The position numbers and the translations under genes are program-made. Shown in pieces: positions 17,411 to 25,374 of a stretch of DNA of 64,000 nucleotides. Where the stretch lies: positions 1 through 64,000 of the forward strand of contig NZ_BDBZ01000021.1 in NCBI RefSeq assembly GCF_001613245.1, read 5' to 3'. This stretch comes from Nocardia speluncae NBRC 108251 (GTDB taxonomy: Bacteria; Actinomycetota; Actinomycetes; Mycobacteriales; Mycobacteriaceae). The notes beneath the pieces were generated by a model. That model had not been told where the DNA came from. It saw only the letters and a program-made list of their open reading frames with translations, and ran no database searches. Positions within the stretch are counted from its first letter, which is position 1, and each line of letters begins with the position of its first letter.

Positions 17411-18799
17411 ATGACCGAGCAGAAGGAAGCGAATCGCCCGCTTCGGATCGCGATCGTGGGGGCTGGTCCGGCGGGTATCTACGCCGCTGATGCGTTGATG
17501 AAGTCGGATGCCGAGGTCTCGATCGACCTGTTCGAGCGGATGCCCGCCCCGTTCGGGTTGATCCGCTACGGCGTCGCGCCGGACCATCCGCGGATCAAGG
17601 GCATCGTCACCGCGCTGCACAAGGTGCTGGACAAGGAACAGGTGCGCCTGCTCGGCAATATCGACTACGGCACCGATATCACGCTGTCGGATCTGCAGCG
17701 CTTCTACGATGCGGTGATCTTCTCCACCGGCGCCAATGCCGACCGCGCGTTGCCGATTCCGGGTATCGATCTGGACGGCTCCTACGGTGCGGCCGATTTC
17801 GTGTCCTGGTACGACGGGCACCCGGATGTGGCGCGCGAGTGGCCGTTGGACGCGGAGAAGGTCGCGGTGCTGGGCGTCGGCAATGTGGCGCTGGATGTGG
17901 CGCGGGTGCTGGCCAAAACCGGTGACGAACTGCTGCCGACCGAAATCCCGCCGAACGTCTACGCCGGGCTGAAGGAGAACAAGGCCGTCGAGGTGCACGT
18001 CTTCGGGCGCCGCGGTCCCGCGCAGGCCAAGTTCACCCCACTGGAGCTGCGGGAACTGGATCATTCGCCGACGATCGAGGTGATCGTCGATCCGGAGGAC
18101 ATCGACTACGACGAGGGCTCGGAAGCCGCGCGCCGGCACTCCAAGCAGGTCGATATGGTCGCCAACACCCTCGAGCAGTGGGCTATCCGGGACCAGGGCG
18201 ACCGCCCGCACAAGCTTTTCCTGCATTTCTTCGAATCGCCTTCGGAGATCGTCGGCTCCGACGGCAAGGTCGTGGGGTTGCGTACCGAACGCACCCAGCT
18301 CGACGGCACCGGCAACGTGAAAGGCACCGGAAACTTCCGCGACTGGGATATCCAGGCGGTCTACCGGGCTGTCGGATACCTGTCGCAGAACATCTCGGAA
18401 CTGCCGTTCGACGATCAGGCCGGGGTCATCCCGAACGAGGCCGGGCGCGTGCTGGTCGACGAGACCGCCGACGGTTCCGCGCGGTACATGCCGGGCACGT
18501 ATGTGACCGGTTGGATCAAGCGCGGCCCGGTCGGGCTGATCGGCCACACCAAGGGCGACGCGAACGAGACGGTGGCCTGCCTGCTCGACGACAGCTCGCA
18601 CTTCGGCGCCGCCGAGAGCCCGGAACTCGACGCGGTGACCGACTTCCTGGAGAGCCGCGGTATCCCGTTCACCACCTGGGCGGGCTGGTACCGCCTGGAT
18701 GCGCACGAGCGTTCACTGGGCGAACCCGAGGGCCGGGAACGGGTGAAGGTCGTCGAACGCGAAGATATGCTGCGCGCCAGCGAACCCCATAAGGTGTAA
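17411..18799 (+). CDS. fprA: NADPH:ferredoxin/adrenodoxin reductase (FprA type)
   Basis: A 462-residue flavoprotein of the adrenodoxin-reductase family that passes electrons from NADPH through FAD to ferredoxins, for example to feed cytochromes P450. The FAD site is IAIVGAGPAGIYAADALM (GxGPAG at 17-22). FERMPAPFGLIRYGVAPDHP and the NADPH fold GVGNVALDVARVL (from 155) follow, and RRGPAQAKFTPLELREL and WIKRGPVGLIGHTKGDA near the C-terminus are family hallmarks. The length matches mycobacterial FprA. A strong iron-box candidate lies upstream, which would tie expression to iron supply. A hairpin follows the stop. Confidence 0.94.
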   Translation: MTEQKEANRPLRIAIVGAGPAGIYAADALMKSDAEVSIDLFERMPAPFGLIRYGVAPDHPRIKGIVTALHKVLDKEQVRLLGNIDYGTDITLSDLQRFYDAVIFSTGANADRALPIPGIDLDGSYGAADFVSWYDGHPDVAREWPLDAEKVAVLGVGNVALDVARVLAKTGDELLPTEIPPNVYAGLKENKAVEVHVFGRRGPAQAKFTPLELRELDHSPTIEVIVDPEDIDYDEGSEAARRHSKQVDMVANTLEQWAIRDQGDRPHKLFLHFFESPSEIVGSDGKVVGLRTERTQLDGTGNVKGTGNFRDWDIQAVYRAVGYLSQNISELPFDDQAGVIPNEAGRVLVDETADGSARYMPGTYVTGWIKRGPVGLIGHTKGDANETVACLLDDSSHFGAAESPELDAVTDFLESRGIPFTTWAGWYRLDAHERSLGEPEGRERVKVVEREDMLRASEPHKV

Positions 18800-18806
18800 A
18801 CTCCGA

Positions 18807-18839
18807 GCCCGCTTCGGGCCAGGACTTCCCGGAGCGGGC
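18807..18839 (+). terminator. Hairpin after fprA
   Basis: GCCCGCTTCGGG (18807-18818) pairs with CCCGGAGCGGGC (18828-18839) at 11 of 12 positions with a 9-base loop, starting 8 bases after the fprA stop. No T-tract follows. The next gene starts 31 bases later, so read-through is possible. Confidence 0.55.
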
Positions 18840-18870
18840 ACCACCACGACATATCAGGCATTCTGTATCC

Positions 18871-19767
18871 GTGTTCGATGCCCATGTGCACATCATCGAT
18901 CCGCGATTTCCGCTGATCGAGAACGAGGGCTACCTACCGGAGCCGTACACCGTCGCCGACTACCGGCGCCGGATGTCGCGGTTCGAGCCCTCCGGCGGCG
19001 CGGTGGTCAGCGCCTCCTTCCAGGCGAACGACCAGAGCTATCTGCGGGCCGCGCTGGCCGAACTCGGGCCGGGCTGGGTCGGGGTGACTCGGCTCGACCT
19101 GGACGCCTCCGATTCGGAGATACTCGACCTGCACGAGGCCGGGGTGCGGGCGGTGCGGTTCAACCTCAAACGTGCCGCCACCGATATCGCCGGAATGACC
19201 CGTCAAGCCCTGCGTGCGCACGAACTCGTGGGCTGGCATGTGGAAATCTACGTGGACGGCCAGATGCTGGCCTCCTTGCAGCCGGTGATCCTGAAACTGC
19301 CGAAGGTGTCCGTCGACCACCTCGGGATGTCGGAGGAAGGGCTGTCCTACCTGCTCGACCTGGTCGACCGGGGCGCCCGGGTGAAGGCAACCGGATTCGG
19401 GCGGGTCGATATGGACGTCGCGACGGCGCTGCGCCGGATCCACGCGGTGAACCCCGAGGCGCTCATGTTCGGCAGCGATCTGCCCGGTACCCGTGCCGGG
19501 CGCCCCTTCCGGGAAGCCGATGTGGAGCTGATCGCCGATGTGGTGGGCACCGATATGCACGCGGTTCTCGAGGACAACGCCCGCGCGTTCTACGGTCTGC
19601 CGCCCATCGACCGCACCTTCGAAGATCCCACCCCCACGCTGCCGCTTTTCGCCCCGGCGGTCCGGGAAGCGGCGCGCCGTCCTTCCTCCGACGGCACCAC
19701 CCGCCCGCTCCCGGTCGTCGGCCCACGGCCGCGACGGCGCCCGGGGCCTGGTCCTGGTCCGCGCTGA
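18871..19767 (+). CDS. Amidohydrolase-family (PDC lactonase-like) TIM-barrel hydrolase
   Basis: A 298-residue metal-dependent hydrolase of the amidohydrolase_2 type. It starts with the metal-binding FDAHVHIIDPRFPL (His5, His7) and has VSVDHLGMSEEGL and the late aspartate in MFGSDLPGTRAGRPF. VRAVRFNLKR resembles the family of 2-pyrone-4,6-dicarboxylate lactonase and related aromatic-acid enzymes. The GTG at 18871 is used because the metal site lies at the extreme N-terminus. The last 45 residues are a proline/arginine-rich low-complexity tail not expected in the family. The substrate is unknown, and the neighbours give no pathway. Confidence 0.82.
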   Translation: MFDAHVHIIDPRFPLIENEGYLPEPYTVADYRRRMSRFEPSGGAVVSASFQANDQSYLRAALAELGPGWVGVTRLDLDASDSEILDLHEAGVRAVRFNLKRAATDIAGMTRQALRAHELVGWHVEIYVDGQMLASLQPVILKLPKVSVDHLGMSEEGLSYLLDLVDRGARVKATGFGRVDMDVATALRRIHAVNPEALMFGSDLPGTRAGRPFREADVELIADVVGTDMHAVLEDNARAFYGLPPIDRTFEDPTPTLPLFAPAVREAARRPSSDGTTRPLPVVGPRPRRRPGPGPGPR

Positions 19768-19878
19768 CGATCCGCGCGCAAATATGAGAGTGCGGCATTG
19801 CGCTCGGCAGCCGTCGGCTCCGCGTTCAGGCGTGAGGTGACAGATCCGGGCCGGCGTGCCCGGCCGTGGGCGACGATC

Positions 19879-20361
19879 TCAGGCGGCGATCGCCCCGATC
19901 ACCCAGATCCCGGTCGCGAGCAGGGCGCCCAGCAATTCCACCAGGATCGACAAACCCACACCCTTGATCGCATGCTTACTCGACGCCCACGCCTGCCGGT
20001 TGTCGGGCATTCGGGCCATTTCCGAGAGGTAAACCCCCACAACGAAACCCACGAACAGCCCGATCACCGGAATCACGAAGAAACCGACGATTCCGGCGAG
20101 CCCACCCAGCAGCAGGGTCCGGTTCGGAATCCCCGCCTCCTTCAGATTCCGGCCGGGCCACGTGTATTTCACCACCCCCGAGATCACCAGCAGCAGCGTG
20201 CTCAATCCCAGCACCACCCACGCCACAGTCCCGCCGGTGAGGAATGCCCACACCGCGACCGCCGCGAAGATCAGGATCACACCCGGCAGAATCGGCACCA
20301 CGATACCGGCCAGGCCGACCAGAATCACCAGGCCGACGATGATTTCACCCCATACGCTCAC
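19879..20361 (-). CDS. DUF456-family integral membrane protein
   Basis: A 160-residue hydrophobic protein with about five helices and the glycine-rich repeats typical of DUF456 (GLAGIVVPILPGVILIFAAV, GGLAGIVGFFVIPVIGLFVG, ELLGALLATGIWVIGAI). The frame is open to 20457, where another GTG would add 32 residues of low-complexity sequence. The GTG at 20361 is chosen because the DUF456 sequence begins there (VSVWGEIIVGLVILVG). It is divergent from the MOSC gene. No function is established for the family. Confidence 0.8.
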   Translation of the reverse strand: MSVWGEIIVGLVILVGLAGIVVPILPGVILIFAAVAVWAFLTGGTVAWVVLGLSTLLLVISGVVKYTWPGRNLKEAGIPNRTLLLGGLAGIVGFFVIPVIGLFVGFVVGVYLSEMARMPDNRQAWASSKHAIKGVGLSILVELLGALLATGIWVIGAIAA

Positions 20362-20504
20362 ATCACCAACGTAGCCCGAGTCCCCGTTGGGTGCCGGGCC
20401 TGCGGAAAGCGCGGTCGACGCCGGCGGGGCAGTCGATAGAATCACAGGTTCCGTCACGATCGGGCCCGGTGAACGGGTAACCGAGCAGAGGAGGTCGACA
20501 GCTA

Positions 20505-21311
20505 GTGCAGGTCACGACACTGCGCCGGTACCCGGTGAAATCCATGCTCGGCGAGGACGTACCGGAACTGGTGGTCGACGAGAGCGGTGCCGCTGGGGAC
20601 CGGGCGATGGCGGTGATCGATACGGCCACCGGCCGTATCGCCACTGCCAAACAGCCACGGTTGTGGCGTCGGCTGCTGCAATGCTCGGCTACCGGAGAAC
20701 CAGGCCGGGTACAGGTCACATTGCCGGATGGGCGCACCATCGCGGCCGGTTCGGACGACGCCGGGCGGCTGCTGAGTGAACTGCTGGAGCACGACGTTCG
20801 CCTTGCCGGCCAGCGCCCCGACGGTGCGGAAATGGAAAGAGCCGACCCCGAAGATGTGCTGGCCCGAGGAATCGATGCGGCCTCGAGCTACGTGACCGGA
20901 CCCGTGGCCACCGCCACTCCGGGAGCATCGTTCGTCGATTACGCTCCGCTGCATTTGATAACCACCGCCACGCTCGACCGGCTCGACACCGAGGCCGTGC
21001 GATACCGGCCGAACCTGATAGTCGCGACGCCCCCGGAATTCCCGCCATACGGCGAAAATGACTGGGTCGGAAAGGAATTGTCCATCGGCAGGGTCCGGTT
21101 GTCGGCGATCACGGCCACCCCCCGGTGCGCGGTACCGACCCTGGAGCACGGGGACCTTCCCCGCTCATCCGAGGCAGTCCGCCGCCTGATGGCCGAGAAC
21201 CGGGTCGATGTCGCCATCCCCGGGCGCGGCGCTCTACCCTGCGCCGGGGTGTATCTGACCGTGCTGCAGGACGGCACCATCAGTACCGGAGACCGGCTGG
21301 TGATCGGTTAG
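20505..21311 (+). CDS. MOSC-domain protein
   Basis: A 268-residue protein with an N-terminal MOSC beta-barrel domain (VTTLRRYPVKSMLGEDVPEL) followed by a MOSC sulfurase domain. The conserved cysteine is in ITATPRCAVPTLEHGDLP, and PNLIVATPPEFPPYGENDWVG is the typical segment before it. MOSC proteins bind molybdenum cofactor and carry sulfur or reduce N-hydroxylated compounds (the YcbX and mARC groups). The GTG at 20505 has AGAGGAGG (20487-20493) 11 bases upstream. No molybdoenzyme gene is nearby, so the partner is unknown. Confidence 0.85.
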   Translation: MQVTTLRRYPVKSMLGEDVPELVVDESGAAGDRAMAVIDTATGRIATAKQPRLWRRLLQCSATGEPGRVQVTLPDGRTIAAGSDDAGRLLSELLEHDVRLAGQRPDGAEMERADPEDVLARGIDAASSYVTGPVATATPGASFVDYAPLHLITTATLDRLDTEAVRYRPNLIVATPPEFPPYGENDWVGKELSIGRVRLSAITATPRCAVPTLEHGDLPRSSEAVRRLMAENRVDVAIPGRGALPCAGVYLTVLQDGTISTGDRLVIG

Positions 21312-21448
21312 CCCATCATCGGGCCCATCCCTGAACCCGCTCAGCAGGCGGCGATTTCGCCGAGCCCACAGGCAGGTCCCCGCGTGGACGCCGAACAGTC
21401 GGTACGGATAGTGCTGGGCCGGCGCCGTGTGCCCGGCACTGCCGGGGC

Positions 21449-21994
21449 TCACCGGGGTGCAGTGAGTTTGTCGATATCGGCGAGGACGCGTTCGTGCCAG
21501 TCGATTTCGCCCTGGATGCGTATGCGGGCGTGTTCGACGATCAGGTCGTCGGCGATGTTCTGGTCCGGCCAGCGGCGGTCGAGCTGGTGTTCGATGCGGG
21601 AGCCGCGGGCGCGCAGAGCGGCGATCCGGTCTTCGAGGTAGCCGCGCAGTAGTTCGCGGTCGAGGTCGGTGCTGACGGCGAGGGCCAGGTCGACCGGGTC
21701 GGGTCGCAGGTCGACCTCAGTGAAGGCTTCGTCGCGGAGCGCGCGCAGTTCGCGATGCCCCTCGTCGGTGATCTCGTAGATGGTGCGTGCGGGCAGTGCG
21801 CCCTGCTGTTCGGTGCGCAGGGGGCGGATGAGCCCCTCATCGGCCATACGGTGCAGGGCGCCGTACAGCGAGCCGGGTTTGACCTGCGACCACAGGTCGG
21901 CGCGGTCGAGGCGGGCATCCCGCCGGAGCTGATGGCCGTGCATCGGCCCGCGCCGGGAGAGTGCGGCGAGGACGAACAACCGGGTTTCGTTCAC
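21449..21994 (-). CDS. PadR-family transcriptional regulator
   Basis: A 181-residue regulator. The N-terminal 85 residues are a PadR winged helix (LFVLAALSRRGPMHGHQLRRD, VKPGSLYGALHRMADEGLIRP, TIYEITDEGHRELRAL), and the rest is a Vir_act_alpha_C-type helical dimerisation domain. The start is GTG at 21994. It is divergent from peptide deformylase with 45 bp between starts. A 20-bp imperfect palindrome in that gap sits between the candidate -35 and -10 of the deformylase gene, so the protein probably represses it and perhaps itself. The ligand is unknown. Confidence 0.87.
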   Translation of the reverse strand: MNETRLFVLAALSRRGPMHGHQLRRDARLDRADLWSQVKPGSLYGALHRMADEGLIRPLRTEQQGALPARTIYEITDEGHRELRALRDEAFTEVDLRPDPVDLALAVSTDLDRELLRGYLEDRIAALRARGSRIEHQLDRRWPDQNIADDLIVEHARIRIQGEIDWHERVLADIDKLTAPR

Positions 21995-22003
21995 CGTTTC
22001 AGT

Positions 22004-22033
22004 CTGACACGACTACTCGTATTTGAGTACTCT
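22004..22033 (+). promoter_or_regulatory. def promoter with embedded palindrome (candidate PadR operator)
   Basis: CTGACA (22004-22009) and TACTCT (22028-22033) form a sigma-70-like promoter with an 18-bp spacer, and the predicted start coincides with the deformylase ATG at 22040, which implies a leaderless mRNA. Within it, ACTACTC (22012-22018) and GAGTACT (22025-22031) form an inverted repeat with 6 of 7 pairs and a 6-bp centre. Repressor binding there would block the promoter. Confidence 0.55.
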
Positions 22034-22039
22034 GTCGAC

Positions 22040-22606
22040 ATGACCGTCCGACCGATTCTGATCGCCGGGGACCCGCGCCTGATCACCCCGGCAGCCCCGG
22101 TAACCGTGTTCGACGACGAACTGGCCGCCTTCGTCGAGGACCTGTTCGAAACCCTCACCGCCGCCGACGGAGCCGGCCTGGCCGCGAACCAGGTCGGCGA
22201 CCCGCGCGCGGTTTTCGTCTACGACCTTGTGGACGCGGACGGTCGGCAACGTGGTCATGTGGTGAACCCGGTCCTGGAGACGTCCGCGATTCCGGAATCC
22301 ATGCCCGACCCGGACGATCTGGAAGGCTGCCTCTCGGTACCGGGTGAGTGGTTTCCGACGGGACGTGCACACGGCGCCCGGGTCAGGGGTGTCGATCTGC
22401 GCGGTGATCCGGTATCGGTCGAAGGTGCGGGCTATCTGGCGCGTTGTCTGCAGCACGAAACCGACCATTTGGCCGGACGGCTTTATCTGGACCGCCTGCT
22501 CGGCCGCAACCGCCGCGAGGCCCGCCGCATGATCAAACAGCGGCAGTGGACCGAACCCGGCCGTAGCTGGCTTCCCGGGGTGGATCCCGGTATGGACGAC
22601 GCCTGA
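22040..22606 (+). CDS. def: Peptide deformylase
   Basis: A 188-residue metalloenzyme that removes the N-formyl group from new polypeptides. All three motifs are present: GAGLAANQ (44-51), EGCLSVPG (95-102, metal ligand Cys97) and QHETDHLAG (metal ligands His139 and His143, catalytic Glu140). The C-terminal extension RRMIKQRQWTEPGRSWLPG is typical of actinobacterial type I enzymes. The longer open frame from 21755 is antisense to the PadR gene and is not used. It may be a second deformylase, since the usual copy lies near fmt; a divergent PadR suggests conditional expression. Confidence 0.95.
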   Translation: MTVRPILIAGDPRLITPAAPVTVFDDELAAFVEDLFETLTAADGAGLAANQVGDPRAVFVYDLVDADGRQRGHVVNPVLETSAIPESMPDPDDLEGCLSVPGEWFPTGRAHGARVRGVDLRGDPVSVEGAGYLARCLQHETDHLAGRLYLDRLLGRNRREARRMIKQRQWTEPGRSWLPGVDPGMDDA

Positions 22607-22837
22607 GCGGCCATTCCGAACGCGGGCCGATCGCTGGGATGCCGGTGCGATGCTCCATGCGGCCGGGTCCGCTGATCGCGTCCGCGGCGAAGGCGCCGCG
22701 GACGATGGTTTCCTCCCGGCGCGGGTCGTCGATATGGAGTCCGTTCATCGCTGATTTCTTGCGCGACCGTGCGGCCTGCACCCTTGCTGTCATTTTCTGT
22801 TCGCAATCGAATAGCCGGGGAGCATTACCGCACCGAT

Positions 22838-22857
22838 ATGTAGTATGTATGCTACAT
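22838..22857 (+). promoter_or_regulatory. Operator-like palindrome over the ABC operon promoter
   Basis: ATGTAG (22838-22843) and CTACAT (22852-22857) are perfect inverted arms separated by 8 bp. A -10-like TATGCT (22848-22853) overlaps the right arm and a weak TTACCG (22825-22830) lies 17 bp upstream, so a bound protein would cover the promoter of the ABC genes. The XRE protein at the end of the operon and the nearby PadR protein are candidate binders. The rest of the 281-bp gap from 22607 shows nothing recognisable. Confidence 0.5.
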
Positions 22858-22887
22858 TTTGTCGAAGTTGGGCAATTTGGAGGTCTC

Positions 22888-23817
22888 ATGACTTCGGGTG
22901 ACGGCGTAGTACTCGATGTCGGCGCGCTGCGGATGCGCTACGACACCACCGAGGTGCTGCGTGATGTGACGTTCCAGGCGCGGCGCGGGGAGGTCCTGGT
23001 GATGCTCGGGCCCAACGGGGCGGGTAAGACCACCACGCTCGAGATTCTGGAGGGGTTCCGCACTCGTTCGGCGGGTGAGGTGCGCGTTCTGGGCGTCGAC
23101 CCGGCACTCGGCGACGAAGCCTGGCGGGCGCGGGTCGGTGTGGTGTTGCAGTCCTGGCGCGACCATGCCAAATGGCGAGTGCGGGAACTACTCGCACATC
23201 TCGGCGCCTATTACCGGCCCTACTCGGATGGACGAACCCAGAAGCCTTGGGATACCGGTGAACTCATCGAAATGGTGGGTCTCACCGGACAGGCGGGTGC
23301 CAAGATCTCCGCCCTGTCCGGTGGGCAGCGGCGGCGGCTGGATGTGGCGATCGGGATCGTCGGTCGGCCGGAATTGCTGTTCATGGACGAACCCACCGCG
23401 GGTTTCGACCCCGCGGCCCGGCGCGATTTCCACGATCTCGTACACCGCCTCGCCGACCTCGAGGACACCACGGTGCTGCTCACCACCCACGACCTCGACG
23501 AAGCGGAGAAACTCGCCGACCGGATCCTGATCCTGGCCGGTGGGCGCATCATCGCCGACGGTTCGGCAGATGAGTTGTCCCGCAGTATCGCCGGCGAAGC
23601 CGAGGTGCGCTGGACCGTGGGCGGTCAGCGCTTCGTGCACACCACCACGGAATCCACGAAATACGTGCACGAACTGTTCAAACAGCACGGCGACCGGATC
23701 GGCGATCTGGAGGTCCGCCGTGCGTCGCTGGAAGACACCTATATAGCGCTGGTCCGCCGCCACGAATCCGGGGAGTCAGGTGCAGCGGTGCACACTCTCG
23801 CGGAGGTCACCCGATGA
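22888..23817 (+). CDS. ABC transporter ATP-binding protein
   Basis: A 309-residue ATPase of an ABC-2-type exporter. It has Walker A GPNGAGKTTTLE, signature LSGGQRRRLD, Walker B LLFMDEPTAGFDP, and the switch histidine in LLTTHDLDEAEKLADR. The C-terminal 80 residues form the extra domain seen in DrrA/YadG-type exporters. The start at 22888 has GGAGG 4 bases upstream; the open frame further upstream is not coding. The stop overlaps the permease ATG by 4 bp. With the permease and the XRE gene it forms a three-gene operon for efflux of an unknown, probably hydrophobic, substrate. Confidence 0.92.
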   Translation: MTSGDGVVLDVGALRMRYDTTEVLRDVTFQARRGEVLVMLGPNGAGKTTTLEILEGFRTRSAGEVRVLGVDPALGDEAWRARVGVVLQSWRDHAKWRVRELLAHLGAYYRPYSDGRTQKPWDTGELIEMVGLTGQAGAKISALSGGQRRRLDVAIGIVGRPELLFMDEPTAGFDPAARRDFHDLVHRLADLEDTTVLLTTHDLDEAEKLADRILILAGGRIIADGSADELSRSIAGEAEVRWTVGGQRFVHTTTESTKYVHELFKQHGDRIGDLEVRRASLEDTYIALVRRHESGESGAAVHTLAEVTR

Positions 23818-24665
23818 ATCCCACCGCCACCGCCGTACGCGTCGGTTTCGCCCGCGCCTGGATCGAACTGCGCCAGATGTACCTCAGCGCACCCGAACTG
23901 ATCGGGCAGTTCCTGACACCCGCCCTGTCCTTGTGTGCGCTCTACCTACTGCGCAACCGGGAGTATGCGGACAGCGGACTGTCGATCGCCGAACTCGCGC
24001 TACCCGGCCTGCTCGGCAGCATCATCGCCTTCAACGGCCTGTTCGCGATAACCAATGTGCTGGTGCTCGACCGTGAGGACGGCACACTCCTGCGAGCCAA
24101 GACCATCCCGGACGGCATGGTCGGATATTTCGTCGGCAAGATCACCACCGCGGCGGGATCGGTTCTCGTGCAGGTGCTCGTGGTGCTCACGGCCGGCATG
24201 CTGATCATCGGCGGATCGTCACTGGACGGTCCCGGGGCGTGGCTCACGTTCGGCTGGGTCGTCCTGCTCGGCCTGCTCGCCACCCTGCCGGCCGGTGCGG
24301 TCCTCGGGGGTGTCCTCGAGGGGCCACGCGCGACCTTCCTGCTGACCATGCCGCTGATGGGCCTTATCGCGATCTCCGGCATCTTCTACCCGATCACGGC
24401 GCTGCCCGGTTGGTTGCAGGCGGTGGCCCAGGTATTCCCGATGTACTGGGCGGGCCTCGGTATGCGGTCGGCGCTGCTGCCACCCGAAACGGTGACCATC
24501 GAAATCGGGCAGTCCTGGCGGCATCTCGAAACCGCCGCGGTACTGGGGGCATGGGCCGTCGTGGGCCTGCTTGTCGCGCCGGTAGTGTTGCGACGCATGG
24601 CGCGTCACGAATCCGGGTCGAGTATGGCCGCCCGGCGGGAGAAGGCGATACAGCGTGCCTTCTGA
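23814..24665 (+). CDS. ABC-2 type transporter permease
   Basis: A 283-residue membrane protein with six predicted helices in the ABC-2 pattern. A first helix lies near LIGQFLTPALSLCALYLL, then GLLGSIIAFNGLFAITNVLVLDREDGTLLRAK (the conserved loop of the family), and further helices near VLVVLTAGMLIIGG, TFGWVVLLGLLATLPAGAV, LLTMPLMGLIAISGIFYPITALPGWLQ and VLGAWAVVGLLVAPVVLRRM. It pairs with the ATPase at 22888 as a homodimeric exporter. Its 3' end overlaps the XRE gene by 11 bases. Confidence 0.9.
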   Translation: MNPTATAVRVGFARAWIELRQMYLSAPELIGQFLTPALSLCALYLLRNREYADSGLSIAELALPGLLGSIIAFNGLFAITNVLVLDREDGTLLRAKTIPDGMVGYFVGKITTAAGSVLVQVLVVLTAGMLIIGGSSLDGPGAWLTFGWVVLLGLLATLPAGAVLGGVLEGPRATFLLTMPLMGLIAISGIFYPITALPGWLQAVAQVFPMYWAGLGMRSALLPPETVTIEIGQSWRHLETAAVLGAWAVVGLLVAPVVLRRMARHESGSSMAARREKAIQRAF

Positions 24666-24897
24666 GGTCATCTTCAACCGGATCGCGATGCTGCGCGCCG
24701 AGCGCGGTATCTCGCGGCGGCAGCTGGCCGAGGCGCTGGGCGTCCACTATCAGACCGTCGGCTATCTGGAACGCGGCGAATACAGTCCCAGCCTGCATCT
24801 GGCCCTGCGGATCGCGGCGTATTTCGAGGTGGCTGTGGAGGTCGTGTTTTCCACTGAACCCTTTCCGCGGCTCGGTTCGGGATCCGAAACCGCCTGA
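24655..24897 (+). CDS. XRE-family helix-turn-helix regulator
   Basis: An 80-residue protein that is almost entirely one XRE/Cro helix-turn-helix (IAMLRAERGISRRQLAEALG, VHYQTVGYLERGEYSPSLHLALRIA) with a short hydrophobic tail (YFEVAVEVVFSTEPF). Small regulators of this type often end ABC-2 exporter operons. GTG at 24655 starts inside the permease gene (11-base overlap), so translation is coupled. A plausible role is autoregulation of the operon through the palindrome at 22838; this is inference. Confidence 0.82.
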   Translation: MPSEVIFNRIAMLRAERGISRRQLAEALGVHYQTVGYLERGEYSPSLHLALRIAAYFEVAVEVVFSTEPFPRLGSGSETA

Positions 24898-24945
24898 TCT
24901 GCCGGGCGACCCCATTGCGCCCGGCCGGTTGCGTGTTCTGCCGAA

Positions 24946-25323
24946 TCAGTCCGATGTGGGACTCGCCTGCGTCTCGATGCTCGAGCGAAGTCCGAGAATT
25001 TCGGCCTTCTGAGCCTGGAGCCGGGCGATTCCGGCGTCCAATTGTGCTGTCCGCTCGTCGAGTTGTACCAAGGCGGCCTCGCGGTCGGAATCGGAGGCAC
25101 CGGCCGGGTCGATACACGCGACCTGCAGTATCGCGGAGGCTTCGGACAGCGACAGGCCGGACGCGAGCAGGCAGCGTATGTGCTCCACGGTCTGGGCATC
25201 CTCGGGGCGGTAATTCCGGTACCCGTTGGTATCGCGTTCGGGCGAGAGGATCCCGGCACCCTCGTAGTGCCGCAGCATTCGCGGGCTCGCCCCGGTGGCA
25301 ACGCTCAGATCGCGTATCCGCAT
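24946..25323 (-). CDS. MerR-family transcriptional regulator
   Basis: A 125-residue regulator. The N-terminal winged helix is MRIRDLSVATGASPRMLRHYEGAGILSPERDTNGYRNY; a coiled-coil dimer helix follows (VQLDERTAQLDAGIARLQAQKAEILGL). It has the conserved RHYEGAGIL, but no cysteine cluster that would point to metal sensing; the only cysteines are in the middle helices. It is divergent from the flavodoxin-fold oxidoreductase, with a 51-bp gap holding a promoter with a 19-bp spacer. The likely role is activation of that gene in response to a quinone, electrophile or other small molecule. Confidence 0.9.
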   Translation of the reverse strand: MRIRDLSVATGASPRMLRHYEGAGILSPERDTNGYRNYRPEDAQTVEHIRCLLASGLSLSEASAILQVACIDPAGASDSDREAALVQLDERTAQLDAGIARLQAQKAEILGLRSSIETQASPTSD

Positions 25324-25336
25324 CTACCTGCTCTCC

Positions 25337-25367
25337 TTGACATTGACGTTAGTGTCACACCTTAGTT
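25337..25367 (+). promoter_or_regulatory. MerR-type promoter with 19-bp spacer and operator
   Basis: -35 TTGACA (25337-25342) and -10-like TTAGTT (25362-25367) are separated by 19 bp, the over-long spacing that MerR activators correct by twisting DNA. The inverted repeat TGACA (25338-25342) / TGTCA (25353-25357) lies inside. The predicted start falls at or just before the ATG at 25375, so the mRNA may be leaderless. Confidence 0.65.
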
Positions 25368-25374
25368 TGCTCAT

